A stretch of DNA of 44,258 bases from a marine gamma proteobacterium HTCC2089 (GTDB lineage Bacteria; Pseudomonadota; Gammaproteobacteria; Pseudomonadales; Azotimanducaceae), in NCBI GenBank assembly GCA_905182905.1, contig CAJJDH010000017.1:1-44258 (forward strand), written 5' to 3'. Both the position numbers and the translations under genes were made by a program. The notes under the pieces were generated by a model. It ran no database searches. It saw only the letters and a program-made list of their open reading frames with translations, and was not told the DNA's origin. Of this stretch, positions 1-8,303 are shown piece after piece. Position 1 is the first letter of the stretch. Each line of letters starts with the position of its first letter.

Positions 1-1
1 G

Positions 2-673
2 GCTCTTGCACTGTATCGAGGCTGGAAACCACAGACGACTTTGTCAGCAGTGGTCACGCCCAAAGTAGTTAACGCAAAATTAGTGGTGCTAGAACCAAAA
101 GCACAGCCGAAAAGCAAACCGGCGCAAAAAAAACCTGCTCCGCCTAAGTCTCCTGTCGTCAAAAAACCATCTCCAAAAAAAACTGACCCAACTATTGCTG
201 CGAAGAAAAAAGCAGCAGCTGATAAGAAAGCGAAAGACGTTGCCGAGCAGAAAGCGCGTGAGGCGCTGTTAGAGCGTCAGCGCCTAGAGCGGTTAGCGGC
301 GCTTGGCGACTTGGCTAAAACGAATCTTGAGCAATCTATTGCTGAGGAAGTGCAGAGTCTTAACGATATTGAAGACGACGAAGCCGCTCAATCTTTTCGG
401 GCAGGTATCTACGAACAGGTGCGAAAAAATTGGAGCAGGCCGCCCAGTGCACGCAACGGCATGCAGGCGCGATTGCTCGTAGAACTTATTCCTACTGGGG
501 AGGTTATTTCCGTGACCTTAGTAGAAAGTTCAGGTAACTCTGCCTTCGACCGGTCAGCTGAACAAGCAATACGACAAGCTCGGCGCTTTGTAGTGCCGGC
601 AGAAAATTCAACATTTGAAAAATATTTCAGGCGGTTCTACTTTCTTTTCCAACCCGGTGATCTTTTGCGTTAA
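2..673 (+). CDS. tolA: TolA, Tol-Pal energy transduction protein (5' end outside window)
   Basis: The reading frame is open from base 2, so the gene begins before the window. The first visible residues ([11 protein letters not shown]) look like the end of the N-terminal membrane anchor. A Lys/Ala/Pro-rich region follows, then a charged helical stretch ([20 protein letters not shown]), typical of the long periplasmic TolA domain II. The last ~95 residues resemble the TolA/TonB C-terminal domain ([33 protein letters not shown]). In the family, TolA spans the inner membrane, is driven by TolQR and links to TolB and Pal at the division site. tolB follows 44 bases downstream, as in the usual operon. 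A TTG at base 41 lies in frame but is internal, so I do not treat it as the start. Confidence 0.93.
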   Translation, partial: ALALYRGWKPQTTLSAVVTPKVVNAKLVVLEPKAQPKSKPAQKKPAPPKSPVVKKPSPKKTDPTIAAKKKAAADKKAKDVAEQKAREALLERQRLERLAALGDLAKTNLEQSIAEEVQSLNDIEDDEAAQSFRAGIYEQVRKNWSRPPSARNGMQARLLVELIPTGEVISVTLVESSGNSAFDRSAEQAIRQARRFVVPAENSTFEKYFRRFYFLFQPGDLLR

Positions 674-717
674 GTTCAAGGTTTACGCGGTTCGATATTT
701 ACAGGGCAGGAATTAAC

Positions 718-2115
718 ATGGGTCTTTTATTAGGTTTTATTGCAGGTAAAGGTTTGGTTGGAGCCTTGTCGAGAGTTTTGTGCTCCCTAAGACGTGCAAA
801 GGGCTTTTTGGCTTTGGTGATTTTGCTATCTCTAAGCGCGCCACTGCATGCGGCGACTTCTTTAGATACGATCATCATTGATCGCGGGGTTGATGAACCT
901 ATTCGTATTGCAGTGGTGCCTTTCGCCATGCCTGAGGCCCTAAGTGATGCAGCAAATCTTTCCAATATTGTGGCCTTTGACCTGGCGCGAAGTGGTCAAT
1001 TCGACCCATTAGCTAGCGAAAATATGCTTTCTTACCCGAGCAATCGTCAGGCAGTATTTTTTCGTGATTGGCGAATTTTAAAAAGCGCCTATCTGGTGAT
1101 AGGGCGCGCAGAACTAGCCCCCGAAAACGGCAAGGTTGTGGTTGAATTCGAGCTTTTTGATGTGGCGGGAGAGCGTAGTTTAGAGTCGCGCAGTTTTACT
1201 ATTGAGCGCAGTCAGTGGCGAGATGTGGGTCACAAAATTGCTGACTTGGTGTATGCGAAAATCACCGGTGTGCAGGGTGCGTTTTCTACCAAAATTCTCT
1301 ATGTTTTGGCGAAGGATGCGGGTTCTACTAATGCTCGCTATCAATTAGAAATAGCAGATGCTGACGGCGCCCGCGCCCGCACTTTATATGCCTCGTCTGA
1401 ACCAATCCTGTCCGCAAGCTGGTCCCCAGACGGTCAAAGGGTTGCCTATGTGTCATTCGAAACAGGCAGGCCTAGTATTATTCTCCAAGATATTGATGGT
1501 CCGTATCGAGAGCGATTAACAAATTTCCGCGGTATCAATAGTTCGCCAGTATTTTCTCCAGATGGTAAAGACCTTGCCATGGTGCTTTCAAGAGGCGGTG
1601 ATCCAGAGATATTTGTAATGAATATTGCCACCAGAAAACTGCGCCGTATCACTCGACACCACGGCATCGATACGGAACCGGCTTGGACTCCAGATGGTCA
1701 ATCTATTGTATTTACTTCGGATCGGGGTGGGCGGCCGCAGATTTATCAGGTAGAGCTGGCCACAAATTTTTTGCAGCGACTAACATTCATAGGAGATTAC
1801 AATGCGCGCGCCAGAATATTGCCCGACGGGCAACATTTAGTTTTTGTCCATCGCCGCAACGGTGTGTTTCATATTGCTTGGCAAGACTTAGAGAAAGATA
1901 GCGTGTTGGTGTTAACCGAAACAGATTTAGACGAATCTCCATCTTTGGCGCCTAATGGCGCTATGTTGATGTACGCAACCCAAGATCAAGGTCGCGGGAT
2001 TTTGGCTGTGGTTTCCATTGATGGGCGGGTTAAATACAGACTGCCTAGTTCCGCCGGAGATGTGCGAGAGCCCGCATGGTCGCCCTTTTTGCCAGATCCA
2101 TTGACTGCAAATTAG
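718..2115 (+). CDS. tolB: TolB, periplasmic beta-propeller of the Tol-Pal system
   Basis: The protein has 465 residues, somewhat longer than the usual ~430 because of a long basic N-region before the signal-peptide core ([12 protein letters not shown], likely cut after LHA). The TTG codon at 766 is a possible later start that would give a normal signal peptide. The N-terminal alpha/beta domain begins near IRIAVVPF. The C-terminal half carries the repeated TolB/WD40-like strands [26 protein letters not shown] and [14 protein letters not shown] at about residues 234, 278 and 322. TolB binds Pal and the TolA C-terminal domain in the periplasm. It lies between tolA and pal on the same strand. Confidence 0.96.
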   Translation: MGLLLGFIAGKGLVGALSRVLCSLRRAKGFLALVILLSLSAPLHAATSLDTIIIDRGVDEPIRIAVVPFAMPEALSDAANLSNIVAFDLARSGQFDPLASENMLSYPSNRQAVFFRDWRILKSAYLVIGRAELAPENGKVVVEFELFDVAGERSLESRSFTIERSQWRDVGHKIADLVYAKITGVQGAFSTKILYVLAKDAGSTNARYQLEIADADGARARTLYASSEPILSASWSPDGQRVAYVSFETGRPSIILQDIDGPYRERLTNFRGINSSPVFSPDGKDLAMVLSRGGDPEIFVMNIATRKLRRITRHHGIDTEPAWTPDGQSIVFTSDRGGRPQIYQVELATNFLQRLTFIGDYNARARILPDGQHLVFVHRRNGVFHIAWQDLEKDSVLVLTETDLDESPSLAPNGAMLMYATQDQGRGILAVVSIDGRVKYRLPSSAGDVREPAWSPFLPDPLTAN

Positions 2116-2154
2116 GGGTCAGAGCAGGGAAGATAAAGTGCAGTGTTAAGTAGA

Positions 2155-2175
2155 CTACACTCTTCACCTGTGTAG
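2155..2175 (+). other. Small inverted repeat in the tolB-pal intergenic region
   Basis: CTACAC (2155-2160) and GTGTAG (2170-2175) can pair around a 9-nt loop. An alternative pairing, AGTGT (2142-2146) with ACACT (2157-2161), would compete with it. There is no T-run, so this is not an intrinsic terminator. It could tune pal expression relative to tolB, but that is speculation. Confidence 0.25.
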
Positions 2176-2289
2176 AATTAAAGTAATAGGAAACAAGCGT
2201 TTACGCTAAAGGTTTAGTAGCGTTTTCGTAACAACGATGCAATTTACGGATTGCCTAGTACCGAGTGATCGGATTTATAAGGAATAATC

Positions 2290-2829
2290 ATGCAAATACA
2301 ATCGCGACTGTCTAGTTTAGCCATATCTCTATTAGCTGCTCTTATCATTGGTGGCTGTTCTAGCACTGCTACAGAACCTGTAGATCAGCAAGAACCAGTT
2401 GCACCTGCGCCAGAGGTTGTAGCGCCGGTTGAAGTAGTAGAAGAAGCGGCGCCAGGTTTTGCTGCAGATAACACCACACCAGTTGATGGTGCTGGGCAAC
2501 CAATCACCCGAACGTTTTACTTCGAATATGACAAAGCCATACTAAATCCTGGTGATTTAGCTTCGCTAGAAGTTCATGCGCAAATTTTGAGCAGAAACTC
2601 AGATCGCAGTGTAGTTGTTCAAGGGCATTGTGATGAACGTGGTACTAGAGAGTACAACTTAGCGTTGGGTGAACGCCGCGCGGCTGCGATCAGTAGCTTT
2701 TTGCGTTCAGCCGGTGTTAGTTCGCGTCAAATTGAAGTTGTTAGCTATGGCGAAGAGCGACCACAAAACCCCGGCCATAACAGCGCTGCATGGGCTCAAA
2801 ATAGACGCGCGGTTGTTGAATACAGATAA
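2290..2829 (+). CDS. pal: Pal, peptidoglycan-associated outer-membrane lipoprotein
   Basis: The 179-residue protein starts with a lipoprotein signal whose lipobox ends IIGGC, giving lipidated Cys23. A Pro/Val/Glu-rich linker leads to an OmpA-type peptidoglycan-binding domain from about residue 76 (TFYFEYDKAILNPGD, VVVQGHCDERGTREYN, AQNRRAVVEYR). It contains the conserved Asp and Arg that hold the diaminopimelate residue in this family. Pal ties the outer membrane to peptidoglycan and is relocated by TolB/TolA during division. A good ribosome site (AAGGA, about 2279-2283) precedes the ATG. It sits between tolB and cpoB as expected. Confidence 0.97.
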   Translation: MQIQSRLSSLAISLLAALIIGGCSSTATEPVDQQEPVAPAPEVVAPVEVVEEAAPGFAADNTTPVDGAGQPITRTFYFEYDKAILNPGDLASLEVHAQILSRNSDRSVVVQGHCDERGTREYNLALGERRAAAISSFLRSAGVSSRQIEVVSYGEERPQNPGHNSAAWAQNRRAVVEYR

Positions 2830-2855
2830 ATCATAGCTGGAGTAATTAGGCGCCG

Positions 2856-3830
2856 ATGATGACAAATGAAGTTGTGTTGTCTAAATCTGGAAGTGGAAAC
2901 ATTGTAGCTGCTGGGGTGAACCCCAAAAGGCTTGCCGCTGCCAGTTTGTTCAGCGTCGCTGTGATAGTTGGCCAAGGTGTTTATGCTGCGGTCCCTGTTG
3001 AAGAATCTTTCGGCAATGCAAGCGCACAGCCTTTGTCGTCTGCTGCTGACAAAGCCCCGACCTTGCAAGGTCGCCGTGGCGAATTACGAACTATTGAGCC
3101 GACTCAGCGAAGTAATGAATTTGATGAAGATCTGTGGGGTAGGAGCGAACCGGCTAATCTGGGACAGACAGGCCAGCCTAATTTTGCGGCTAGTAATTTG
3201 GCGGACGGTTCCTTAGCGCAAATTTTTTATCAGATGCAGGTTTTGCAGCAAGAAGTGCAAATGCTTCGTGGCCAAGTTGAAGAGCATCAGTACCAAATTG
3301 AAAATCTACGTAAAGGTCAGAAAGAGCAGTATGTGGATTTAGACAGTAGAGTTGCGGCGCTCGCGGCTAACCGTCCGGCACCGACTCCTGGTGGGTCCCG
3401 TCAAAGTAAACCCACCGTGAGTGGCACTTCTTCACAATCAGGCGAAAAATCGTGGACCACTGAACGCGAAGCTTATGCGGCAGCTATCGAGTTGATGCGC
3501 GCTAAGGAATTCGATTCTTCTATTAGTGGTTTTGAAGGCTTGATTGTAAATTTTCCTAACGGTCAATATACGCCTAATGCATTTTATTGGTTGGGCGAAC
3601 TTTACCTTGCACAGACAGAAGCTGAGAAAGCTCGGCAGAATTTTGTACAAGTGGTGCGCCTTTATCCAGATCATCAAAAAGTACCTGGGGCCCTATATAA
3701 ACTCGGGGTGCTCTATCATGGTTTGGGCGATGATATCCAAGCGAAAAGCTATCTGGACAGAGTGCAGGCAGAACATCCACAAAGTTCAGCGGCGAAGTTG
3801 GCGAGCAAGTACGCCCAAGCAATGAACTAA
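2856..3830 (+). CDS. cpoB: CpoB (YbgF), Tol-Pal accessory coiled-coil/TPR protein
   Basis: The protein has 324 residues. A hydrophobic segment around residues 28-45 (LAAASLFSVAVIVGQGVYA) serves as a signal peptide, although the region before it is long. A coiled coil follows at about residues 125-170 (QMQVLQQEVQMLRGQVEEH), which is the YbgF trimerisation region. After a Pro/Ser linker come three TPR-like repeats (AYAAAIELMRAKEFDSSI, NAFYWLGELYLAQ, GALYKLGVLYHGLGD). CpoB coordinates PBP1B and Tol during constriction. It lies 26 bases after pal, completing the tol-pal cluster. The start could be either of two adjacent ATG codons. Confidence 0.93.
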   Translation: MMTNEVVLSKSGSGNIVAAGVNPKRLAAASLFSVAVIVGQGVYAAVPVEESFGNASAQPLSSAADKAPTLQGRRGELRTIEPTQRSNEFDEDLWGRSEPANLGQTGQPNFAASNLADGSLAQIFYQMQVLQQEVQMLRGQVEEHQYQIENLRKGQKEQYVDLDSRVAALAANRPAPTPGGSRQSKPTVSGTSSQSGEKSWTTEREAYAAAIELMRAKEFDSSISGFEGLIVNFPNGQYTPNAFYWLGELYLAQTEAEKARQNFVQVVRLYPDHQKVPGALYKLGVLYHGLGDDIQAKSYLDRVQAEHPQSSAAKLASKYAQAMN

Positions 3831-3912
3831 CTCTGCGTAAGAGTTCTACTCAATTTATCTAGTGTTTGTCAGTTAACTCCATGACCTTTCTATCTAATAT
3901 GCGGCCAATTCA

Positions 3913-4557
3913 ATGAGCGCACTGCGCATTACTGAAATTTTTCTTTCCTTGCAGGGTGAGGCTAATACCGTAGGCAAGCCTACAGTGTTTGTGCGTCTGA
4001 CTGGCTGCCCTTTACGCTGCCAGTATTGTGATAGTGCCTACGCGTTTTCTGGCGGCGAGCTAATTGAGGAAGTGGACATCCTTAATACGGTTAAGGACTT
4101 CGCTGTATCTCACGTAACCGTGACAGGCGGTGAGCCACTGGCACAGCCGGGCGCGTTATCGCTGATGAGAGGTTTGGTTGATGCAGGGTTGTCTGTTTCG
4201 ATAGAAACTAGCGGCGCACTGAGCGTGGCGGAAGTAGATCCGCGCGTTGTTAAAGTTATAGATTTGAAGACACCGGGTTCCGGTGAAGTGCAGCGCAACC
4301 TTTGGGAGAACATGCGCTGCCTGAATGCTCAGGATCAAATCAAATTCGTAGTTTGTGATCGGGCAGACTATGACTGGGCGCGTATGCGCTGTGACGAGTA
4401 CGACTTATATACTCGAGTAGCTGACGTACTTTTTTCTCCCAGCCATCATCAATTGGCCTCGCGAGAATTGGCAGACTGGATTGTGGCGGACCGATTACCA
4501 GTACGTATGCAAGTTCAATTACATAAACTGCTGTGGGGCGATGTCCCGGGGCGCTAA
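3913..4557 (+). CDS. queE: QueE, 7-carboxy-7-deazaguanine synthase (radical SAM)
   Basis: The protein has 214 residues. It carries the radical-SAM cluster motif C-x3-C-x2-C at Cys32, Cys36 and Cys39 ([10 protein letters not shown]) and the SAM-binding GGEPL motif ([10 protein letters not shown]). QueE converts 6-carboxytetrahydropterin to 7-carboxy-7-deazaguanine, the step before QueC, in preQ0/queuosine synthesis. The substrate-capping region before the cluster ([21 protein letters not shown]) is typical of the family. queC follows with at most a 26-base gap, so the two are probably co-transcribed. queD and folE-type genes are not in the window. Confidence 0.96.
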   Translation: MSALRITEIFLSLQGEANTVGKPTVFVRLTGCPLRCQYCDSAYAFSGGELIEEVDILNTVKDFAVSHVTVTGGEPLAQPGALSLMRGLVDAGLSVSIETSGALSVAEVDPRVVKVIDLKTPGSGEVQRNLWENMRCLNAQDQIKFVVCDRADYDWARMRCDEYDLYTRVADVLFSPSHHQLASRELADWIVADRLPVRMQVQLHKLLWGDVPGR

Positions 4558-4583
4558 TCAAAACTCCTTGGCTATTAGAGCAA

Positions 4584-5291
4584 ATGAAGCAAAAGACTAA
4601 ACCTGCGGTTGTATTGTTATCCGGTGGGCTAGATTCTGCGACCACCTTAGCAATGGCAATGGATGCTGGCTTTAGTTGCTATGCATTGTCCTTTGACTAT
4701 GGCCAACGCAGTAGTGCTGAGCTCAATGCTGCGAAAAAGGTCGCGCAAGCGGCTGGTGTACAAGAGCATAGAATTTTGAAAATTGATCTTGGCCAATTTG
4801 GTGGCTCTGCGCTTACTGATCACGATATTGCTGTGCCACAAAGTGAGTTTGCTCAAGATACAGATGCTTCATCTGTTGATGAAATTCCCATTACCTATGT
4901 GCCCGCGCGGAATACTGTGTTTTTGTCATTAGCATTAGCATGGAGCGAGGTACTAGATGCACGAGATATCTTCGTTGGTGTTAATGCGGTGGACTATTCC
5001 GGCTATCCAGATTGTCGTGGTGAGTATATTGAAGCCTTTCAAACAATGGCGAATTTGGCGACTAAAGCTGGGGTTGAAGGTAATCGTCTTACGGTGCACG
5101 CGCCGTTAATAGATCTGACTAAAGATCAGATCATTAGCGCGGGTTCCAACTTAGGTGTGGATTATGGGTTAACGGTTTCTTGCTACGCTGCTGAGGCTTC
5201 GGGTGCGGCATGCGGTCAATGTGATAGCTGCCATATTCGTAAACAAGGTTTTGTTGTGGCTAAGATCGATGACCCCACAACCTATGCCTAG
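4584..5291 (+). CDS. queC: QueC, 7-cyano-7-deazaguanine (preQ0) synthase
   Basis: The protein has 235 residues if started at the ATG at 4584, which gives the usual short N-terminus before [10 protein letters not shown]. An in-frame ATG at 4533 would overlap queE by 25 bases and add 17 unusual residues, so I prefer 4584 although the ribosome site there is weak. The PP-loop SGGLDS lies at residues 13-18, with FDYGQR further on. The C-terminal zinc site is a Cys plus CxxCxxC (CGQCDSC). QueC uses ATP and ammonia to turn 7-carboxy-7-deazaguanine into preQ0 for tRNA queuosine. Confidence 0.95.
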   Translation: MKQKTKPAVVLLSGGLDSATTLAMAMDAGFSCYALSFDYGQRSSAELNAAKKVAQAAGVQEHRILKIDLGQFGGSALTDHDIAVPQSEFAQDTDASSVDEIPITYVPARNTVFLSLALAWSEVLDARDIFVGVNAVDYSGYPDCRGEYIEAFQTMANLATKAGVEGNRLTVHAPLIDLTKDQIISAGSNLGVDYGLTVSCYAAEASGAACGQCDSCHIRKQGFVVAKIDDPTTYA

Positions 5292-5483
5292 AACTTTCAG
5301 CGCGTTTGATTTACAAAATAAACACGCAAATACCCACGGCTAGGTGCAGTCGAAGACGATGCTGTTTAGGCACAAAGCCTGCTTTCTTAGTGATATTTCA
5401 GCAAATGCGCGGCTATTTTTGCCGAGCTTTATGGCTTAAAGCAAATTAGATGGATAGTTTTGCAATAGATCGCGTCTGAATAC

Positions 5484-5512
5484 TTGTTTCAAGGTCCCGG
5501 GCTGTCTACAAT
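5484..5512 (+). promoter_or_regulatory. Sigma-70 promoter of the tRNA-Lys gene
   Basis: TTGTTT (5484-5489) and TACAAT (5507-5512) are separated by 17 bases. A GC-rich discriminator (GCGCCGCG, 5513-5520) follows, and the tRNA starts at 5534. This is the layout of a strong, stringently controlled stable-RNA promoter. The tRNA therefore need not depend on read-through from queC. Confidence 0.7.
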
Positions 5513-5533
5513 GCGCCGCGCTTGCGAATCTAA

Positions 5534-5609
5534 GGGTCGTTAGCTCAGCTGGTAGAGCACCGGACTTTTAATCCGTTGGTCCTGGGTTCGAACCCCAGAC
5601 GACCCACCA
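5534..5609 (+). tRNA. tRNA-Lys, anticodon TTT, CCA encoded
   Basis: The 76-base cloverleaf can be drawn in full. The acceptor stem GGGTCGT pairs with ACGACCC (5599-5605), followed by discriminator A and an encoded CCA (5607-5609). The D arm is GCTCAGCTGGTAGAGC, the anticodon loop CTTTTAA sits on a CCGGA/TCCG(T) stem, and the T arm CTGGG-TTCGAAC-CCCAG is canonical. The anticodon TTT reads Lys codons AAA/AAG. In Pseudomonas this tRNA position after queC is a known island insertion site, but I see no integrase or duplicated tRNA end here. Confidence 0.97.
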
Positions 5610-5621
5610 TTCATCTCCTCG

Positions 5622-5807
5622 TTAATAATTCAGAGCCGAATCTCCGCTTGGCTCACACCAATCACTCTCGCATTGCCTAAATGCAGCCATTTGCGCAAAA
5701 AAAGCCACCACTTGTCCTTTTTCCATAGGTATATGTTTTGCCATAGGCGTATTGCTGATTTTGTCTAAGCAAGCTAAGTAGCCATTAGGATACTTTGTCC
5801 ACGACAT
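5622..5807 (-). CDS. Possible small hypothetical protein (61 aa)
   Basis: This open frame of 61 codons lies in the gap between tRNA-Lys and the TonB-like gene, on the opposite strand. The product is rich in aromatic and cysteine residues (MSWTKYPNGYLACLDK, QVVAFFAQMAAFRQCESDW) and has no signal peptide or membrane helix. The start has only a weak ribosome site (AGAA). I recognise no family. It is the only ORF filling a 240-base gap, and its composition is more protein-like than a random frame. A chance ORF cannot be excluded. Confidence 0.35.
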   Translation of the reverse strand: MSWTKYPNGYLACLDKISNTPMAKHIPMEKGQVVAFFAQMAAFRQCESDWCEPSGDSALNY

Positions 5808-5847
5808 TTCTAATGGCTATGTAGCTCAGTAATGAGAGGAAATAGTT

Positions 5848-6516
5848 ATGGCTAGTATGTTGTTAAGTAGAAATATTCTAGGGGACCGCTGGTTCCTAAT
5901 GAGTGAAAGCCTTGGTCAATCTGCGCAGCGCTATTGTTGGGCTGTGCTAACCGGCTTAGCAGTCACCACATCTTTGTTTTTTCTAATGCAGTATTTGATC
6001 GCTGGTGCTGATGCCGAGCTTGCCGAGCCAACTAGGGCTGCTACATTGCAGATTCTGCCCGAGCTCGAAGATCTCGAAATAGCAATTAAGGATCCGCGAC
6101 CTAAACCGCCTACCCCTCCGGAAGTTCAGCCTAAATCCGTATTAGAGATGCCGGTATCTTTGTTCGGCGGACGAGATGAGATAGGCCCGAAAACTAAGCT
6201 TCCGCCGCCTCAACATAAAGTCGATATTCGCGCCTCCGATGGCGGTATTTTGCCCATTGTAACTGTTGCACCAACGTACCCACGCAGGATGGCTGCGAGA
6301 GGTATAGAGGGTTGGGTGTTGTTGGGGTTCTCGGTAGACCAACTGGGGCGAGTACAAAACCCTCAAGTAATAGACGCGCAACCGGCAAATGGTTTTAACC
6401 GGGCTGCTATAGATGCTGTATCGCGCTACAAGTACAAACCAAAGGTTTTTGATGGTAAGGCCGTATGGGTGCATGGCGTACAAACTAGGATGACCTTTCA
6501 GTTGAATGCCGACTAA
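5848..6516 (+). CDS. TonB-family energy transducer (orphan)
   Basis: The 222-residue protein has one membrane helix at about residues 30-50 (YCWAVLTGLAVTTSLFFLMQYL). A Pro/Lys-rich stretch follows (KDPRPKPPTPPEVQPK). The TonB C-terminal domain occupies the last ~90 residues (APTYPRRMAARGIEGWVLLGFSV, FNRAAIDAVSRYKYKP). Such proteins carry proton-motive-force energy to outer-membrane receptors. The start at 5848 has a good ribosome site (AGAGGA, 5835-5840); the later ATG at 5899 has none. No exbB, exbD or TonB-dependent receptor gene is near, so its motor partner must be encoded elsewhere. A terminator-like hairpin follows the stop. Confidence 0.85.
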   Translation: MASMLLSRNILGDRWFLMSESLGQSAQRYCWAVLTGLAVTTSLFFLMQYLIAGADAELAEPTRAATLQILPELEDLEIAIKDPRPKPPTPPEVQPKSVLEMPVSLFGGRDEIGPKTKLPPPQHKVDIRASDGGILPIVTVAPTYPRRMAARGIEGWVLLGFSVDQLGRVQNPQVIDAQPANGFNRAAIDAVSRYKYKPKVFDGKAVWVHGVQTRMTFQLNAD

Positions 6517-6555
6517 TACCGCAACCTGAATGTAGGTTTGGTACTCCTTATCTCT

Positions 6556-6585
6556 AGCCCCTGCTGCAAGGCCGGGGCTTCTTTT
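6556..6585 (+). terminator. Rho-independent terminator after the TonB-like gene
   Basis: AGCCCC (6556-6561) pairs with GGGGCT (6574-6579) around a 12-base loop, followed by TTCTTTT. It lies 40 bases after the stop codon of the TonB-like gene and upstream of the convergent selO 3' end. Confidence 0.65.
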
Positions 6586-6624
6586 GCTGTCTTTCTCTCT
6601 ATATTTTTAGGGCTGTATTACTTG

Positions 6625-8187
6625 TTATGAACTACACGAGAGCATTGAACAACCTGCTCTGTTGCGCGCCCATTCGGGTCTTTTTGCAGCCAAATGTTCA
6701 TATTCTGGTTGCTCGTCGTAAGGTTTTTTCAGTACGTTGAGTAATTCATCTACCTTGGAAAAATCCCCTGCTTCAGCGCTATCGATGGCGATTTGCGCTA
6801 GATAATTACGTAGCACATATTTGGGGTTGGTTTGATTCATTACCGTGCGCCGACTTGCATCACTTTGACCTTGCTCTTCGAGTACCCTTAAATAATCTGC
6901 CAGCCAAGTTTGTATTGTGGCTTGTTCGGACTCCTGTAACTGCTCAGGTGTGTAGTAGCAGTGTGCTAAATCGGTGAGAGGTTGTTCAGTATCATGATTG
7001 ATATCAGCCAGAGCGCGGAAGAACAGTGTCATATCGGTTTCGCTAACGGTTAACAGGTTCAGCAGTCGATCAACAATATCTTTGTTGTACTCTTTCAAAC
7101 CCAGTTTAGCGGTCATGGTGTTTTGCCAGCCGGCTTCGTATCTAGTCACGTAGGCGCTAAGTGCGTCCTCTAAAGGCTTTGGGTCTTCTATTAACGGCAG
7201 TATTGCATTGGCCAGTTGCATCAAATTCCATTGGCCAATAGCCGGTTGTTGACCGTAACGGTAACGGCGCTGGCCTGCATCCGTGGTGTTGGGAGTCCAG
7301 TTGGGGTCAAATCCTTCCAGCCAACCGTAAGGGCCGTAGTCAATGGTCTCCCCAAGAATGGACATATTGTCTGTATTCATAACACCGTGTACAAAACCCA
7401 CGCGCATCCACTCCACCATAAGGTCTGCTGTACGGTCACATACCTCCTCGAACCAAGCTATATATGTACCTTTTGTGTCGGCTACCAGATTATCAAGGTG
7501 TGGGAATTCTCGCCGGATAACAAAGTCTGTGAATTCACGTAGGAGATCTAACTCCTCCCGCGCTGCGAGCATTTGAAAGTGACCAAAACGGACAAAAGAG
7601 CTACTTAGTCTGCAAACCACTGCACCTTTTTCAGGTGCTGCGTTACCGTCATACATCATGTCGCGTACCACTTCTTCACCGGTGGTGATCAGTGATAGCG
7701 CGCGAGTGGTAGGTACGCCAAGGTAATACATTGCTTCAGAGCATAAATATTCGCGCAGTGATGAGCGCAGTACGGCTAACCCATCGGCTGTTCTAGAAAA
7801 GGGTGTGGGGCCTGCGCCTTTTAACTGCAGCATCAGGTGCGTGTCGCCTAACGTAACCTCGCCAAGGTTGATGGCTCGTCCGTCGCCCAATTGCCCGGCC
7901 CAATTGCCAAACTGATGCCCACCGTAACAAGTAGCGTGGGGGTCCATGTTCTCCAGCAACAAGTTGCCGGCAAACACCTGTAAGAATTCATCGCCAGTGC
8001 AATCTTCCCGGCTCAGCCCGAGTAGCGCCGCTGCGTCCTCGGAATAATGTACTAACTGCGGCCCACTGACTGGTGTCGGATTCACCCTCGAGAAGAGTGC
8101 GTCTTTAAGTTGTTTGCGCTGAGAGCCGGTATCGGTATCCCCGGGCATTTGCGCAGTAAACTGATTATCAAAGTTAAGTGATTTCAT
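6625..8187 (-). CDS. selO: SelO-family protein adenylyltransferase (YdiU), Cys form
   Basis: The 520-residue protein matches the SelO pseudokinase family: YGGHQFGNWAGQLGDGRA, LQLKGAGPTPFSRTADGLA, VLRSSLREYLCSEAMYYL and the metal-binding MNTDNMSILGETIDYG segment. Family members bind ATP in an inverted orientation and transfer AMP to Ser/Thr/Tyr of target proteins, with links to redox stress. The C-terminus ends ...CSMLSCSS. Cys518, third from the end, replaces the selenocysteine of eukaryotic homologues, and Cys513 is near enough to form a disulfide. It is transcribed divergently from the P450 gene, with a long inverted repeat between them. The start at 8187 agrees with the family N-terminus (FDNQFTAQMPGD). 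Confidence 0.94.
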   Translation of the reverse strand: MKSLNFDNQFTAQMPGDTDTGSQRKQLKDALFSRVNPTPVSGPQLVHYSEDAAALLGLSREDCTGDEFLQVFAGNLLLENMDPHATCYGGHQFGNWAGQLGDGRAINLGEVTLGDTHLMLQLKGAGPTPFSRTADGLAVLRSSLREYLCSEAMYYLGVPTTRALSLITTGEEVVRDMMYDGNAAPEKGAVVCRLSSSFVRFGHFQMLAAREELDLLREFTDFVIRREFPHLDNLVADTKGTYIAWFEEVCDRTADLMVEWMRVGFVHGVMNTDNMSILGETIDYGPYGWLEGFDPNWTPNTTDAGQRRYRYGQQPAIGQWNLMQLANAILPLIEDPKPLEDALSAYVTRYEAGWQNTMTAKLGLKEYNKDIVDRLLNLLTVSETDMTLFFRALADINHDTEQPLTDLAHCYYTPEQLQESEQATIQTWLADYLRVLEEQGQSDASRRTVMNQTNPKYVLRNYLAQIAIDSAEAGDFSKVDELLNVLKKPYDEQPEYEHLAAKRPEWARNRAGCSMLSCSS

Positions 8188-8204
8188 TATTCCAGATTAC
8201 CCTT

Positions 8205-8251
8205 TGCGAGATCCTAAAACGACAACTTAGGTATTATTTTAGGTCCTCGCA
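8205..8251. promoter_or_regulatory. Long imperfect inverted repeat between selO and the P450 gene
   Basis: TGCGAGATCCTAAAA (8205-8219) is the reverse complement of TTTTAGGTCCTCGCA (8237-8251) at 13 of 15 positions, with a 17-base spacer. The arms repeat at a 32-base interval, close to three helical turns. It lies 18 bases from the selO start and 53 bases from the P450 start, so it could be an operator for both genes. It could also fold as an RNA stem in the P450 leader. Confidence 0.6.
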
Positions 8252-8303
8252 CGAATACCATACTGGGTGTATTGTTCGGGGAGAGGAAAAAGAGGAGAAG
8301 GCT

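Noticed and set aside
699-965. Minus-strand ORF over the tolB 5' end
   Set aside because: Shadow of tolB; no motif, no ribosome site, fully overlapped by a certain gene.
2251-2280. Promoter for pal (TTGCCT/TTATAA)
   Set aside because: The start site would fall inside the pal ribosome site, which would make the mRNA nearly leaderless.
8178-8303. Longer N-terminus for the P450
   Set aside because: It would overlap selO and the inverted repeat, and the added residues look unlike P450; the ATG at 8304 has AGAGGAG before it.
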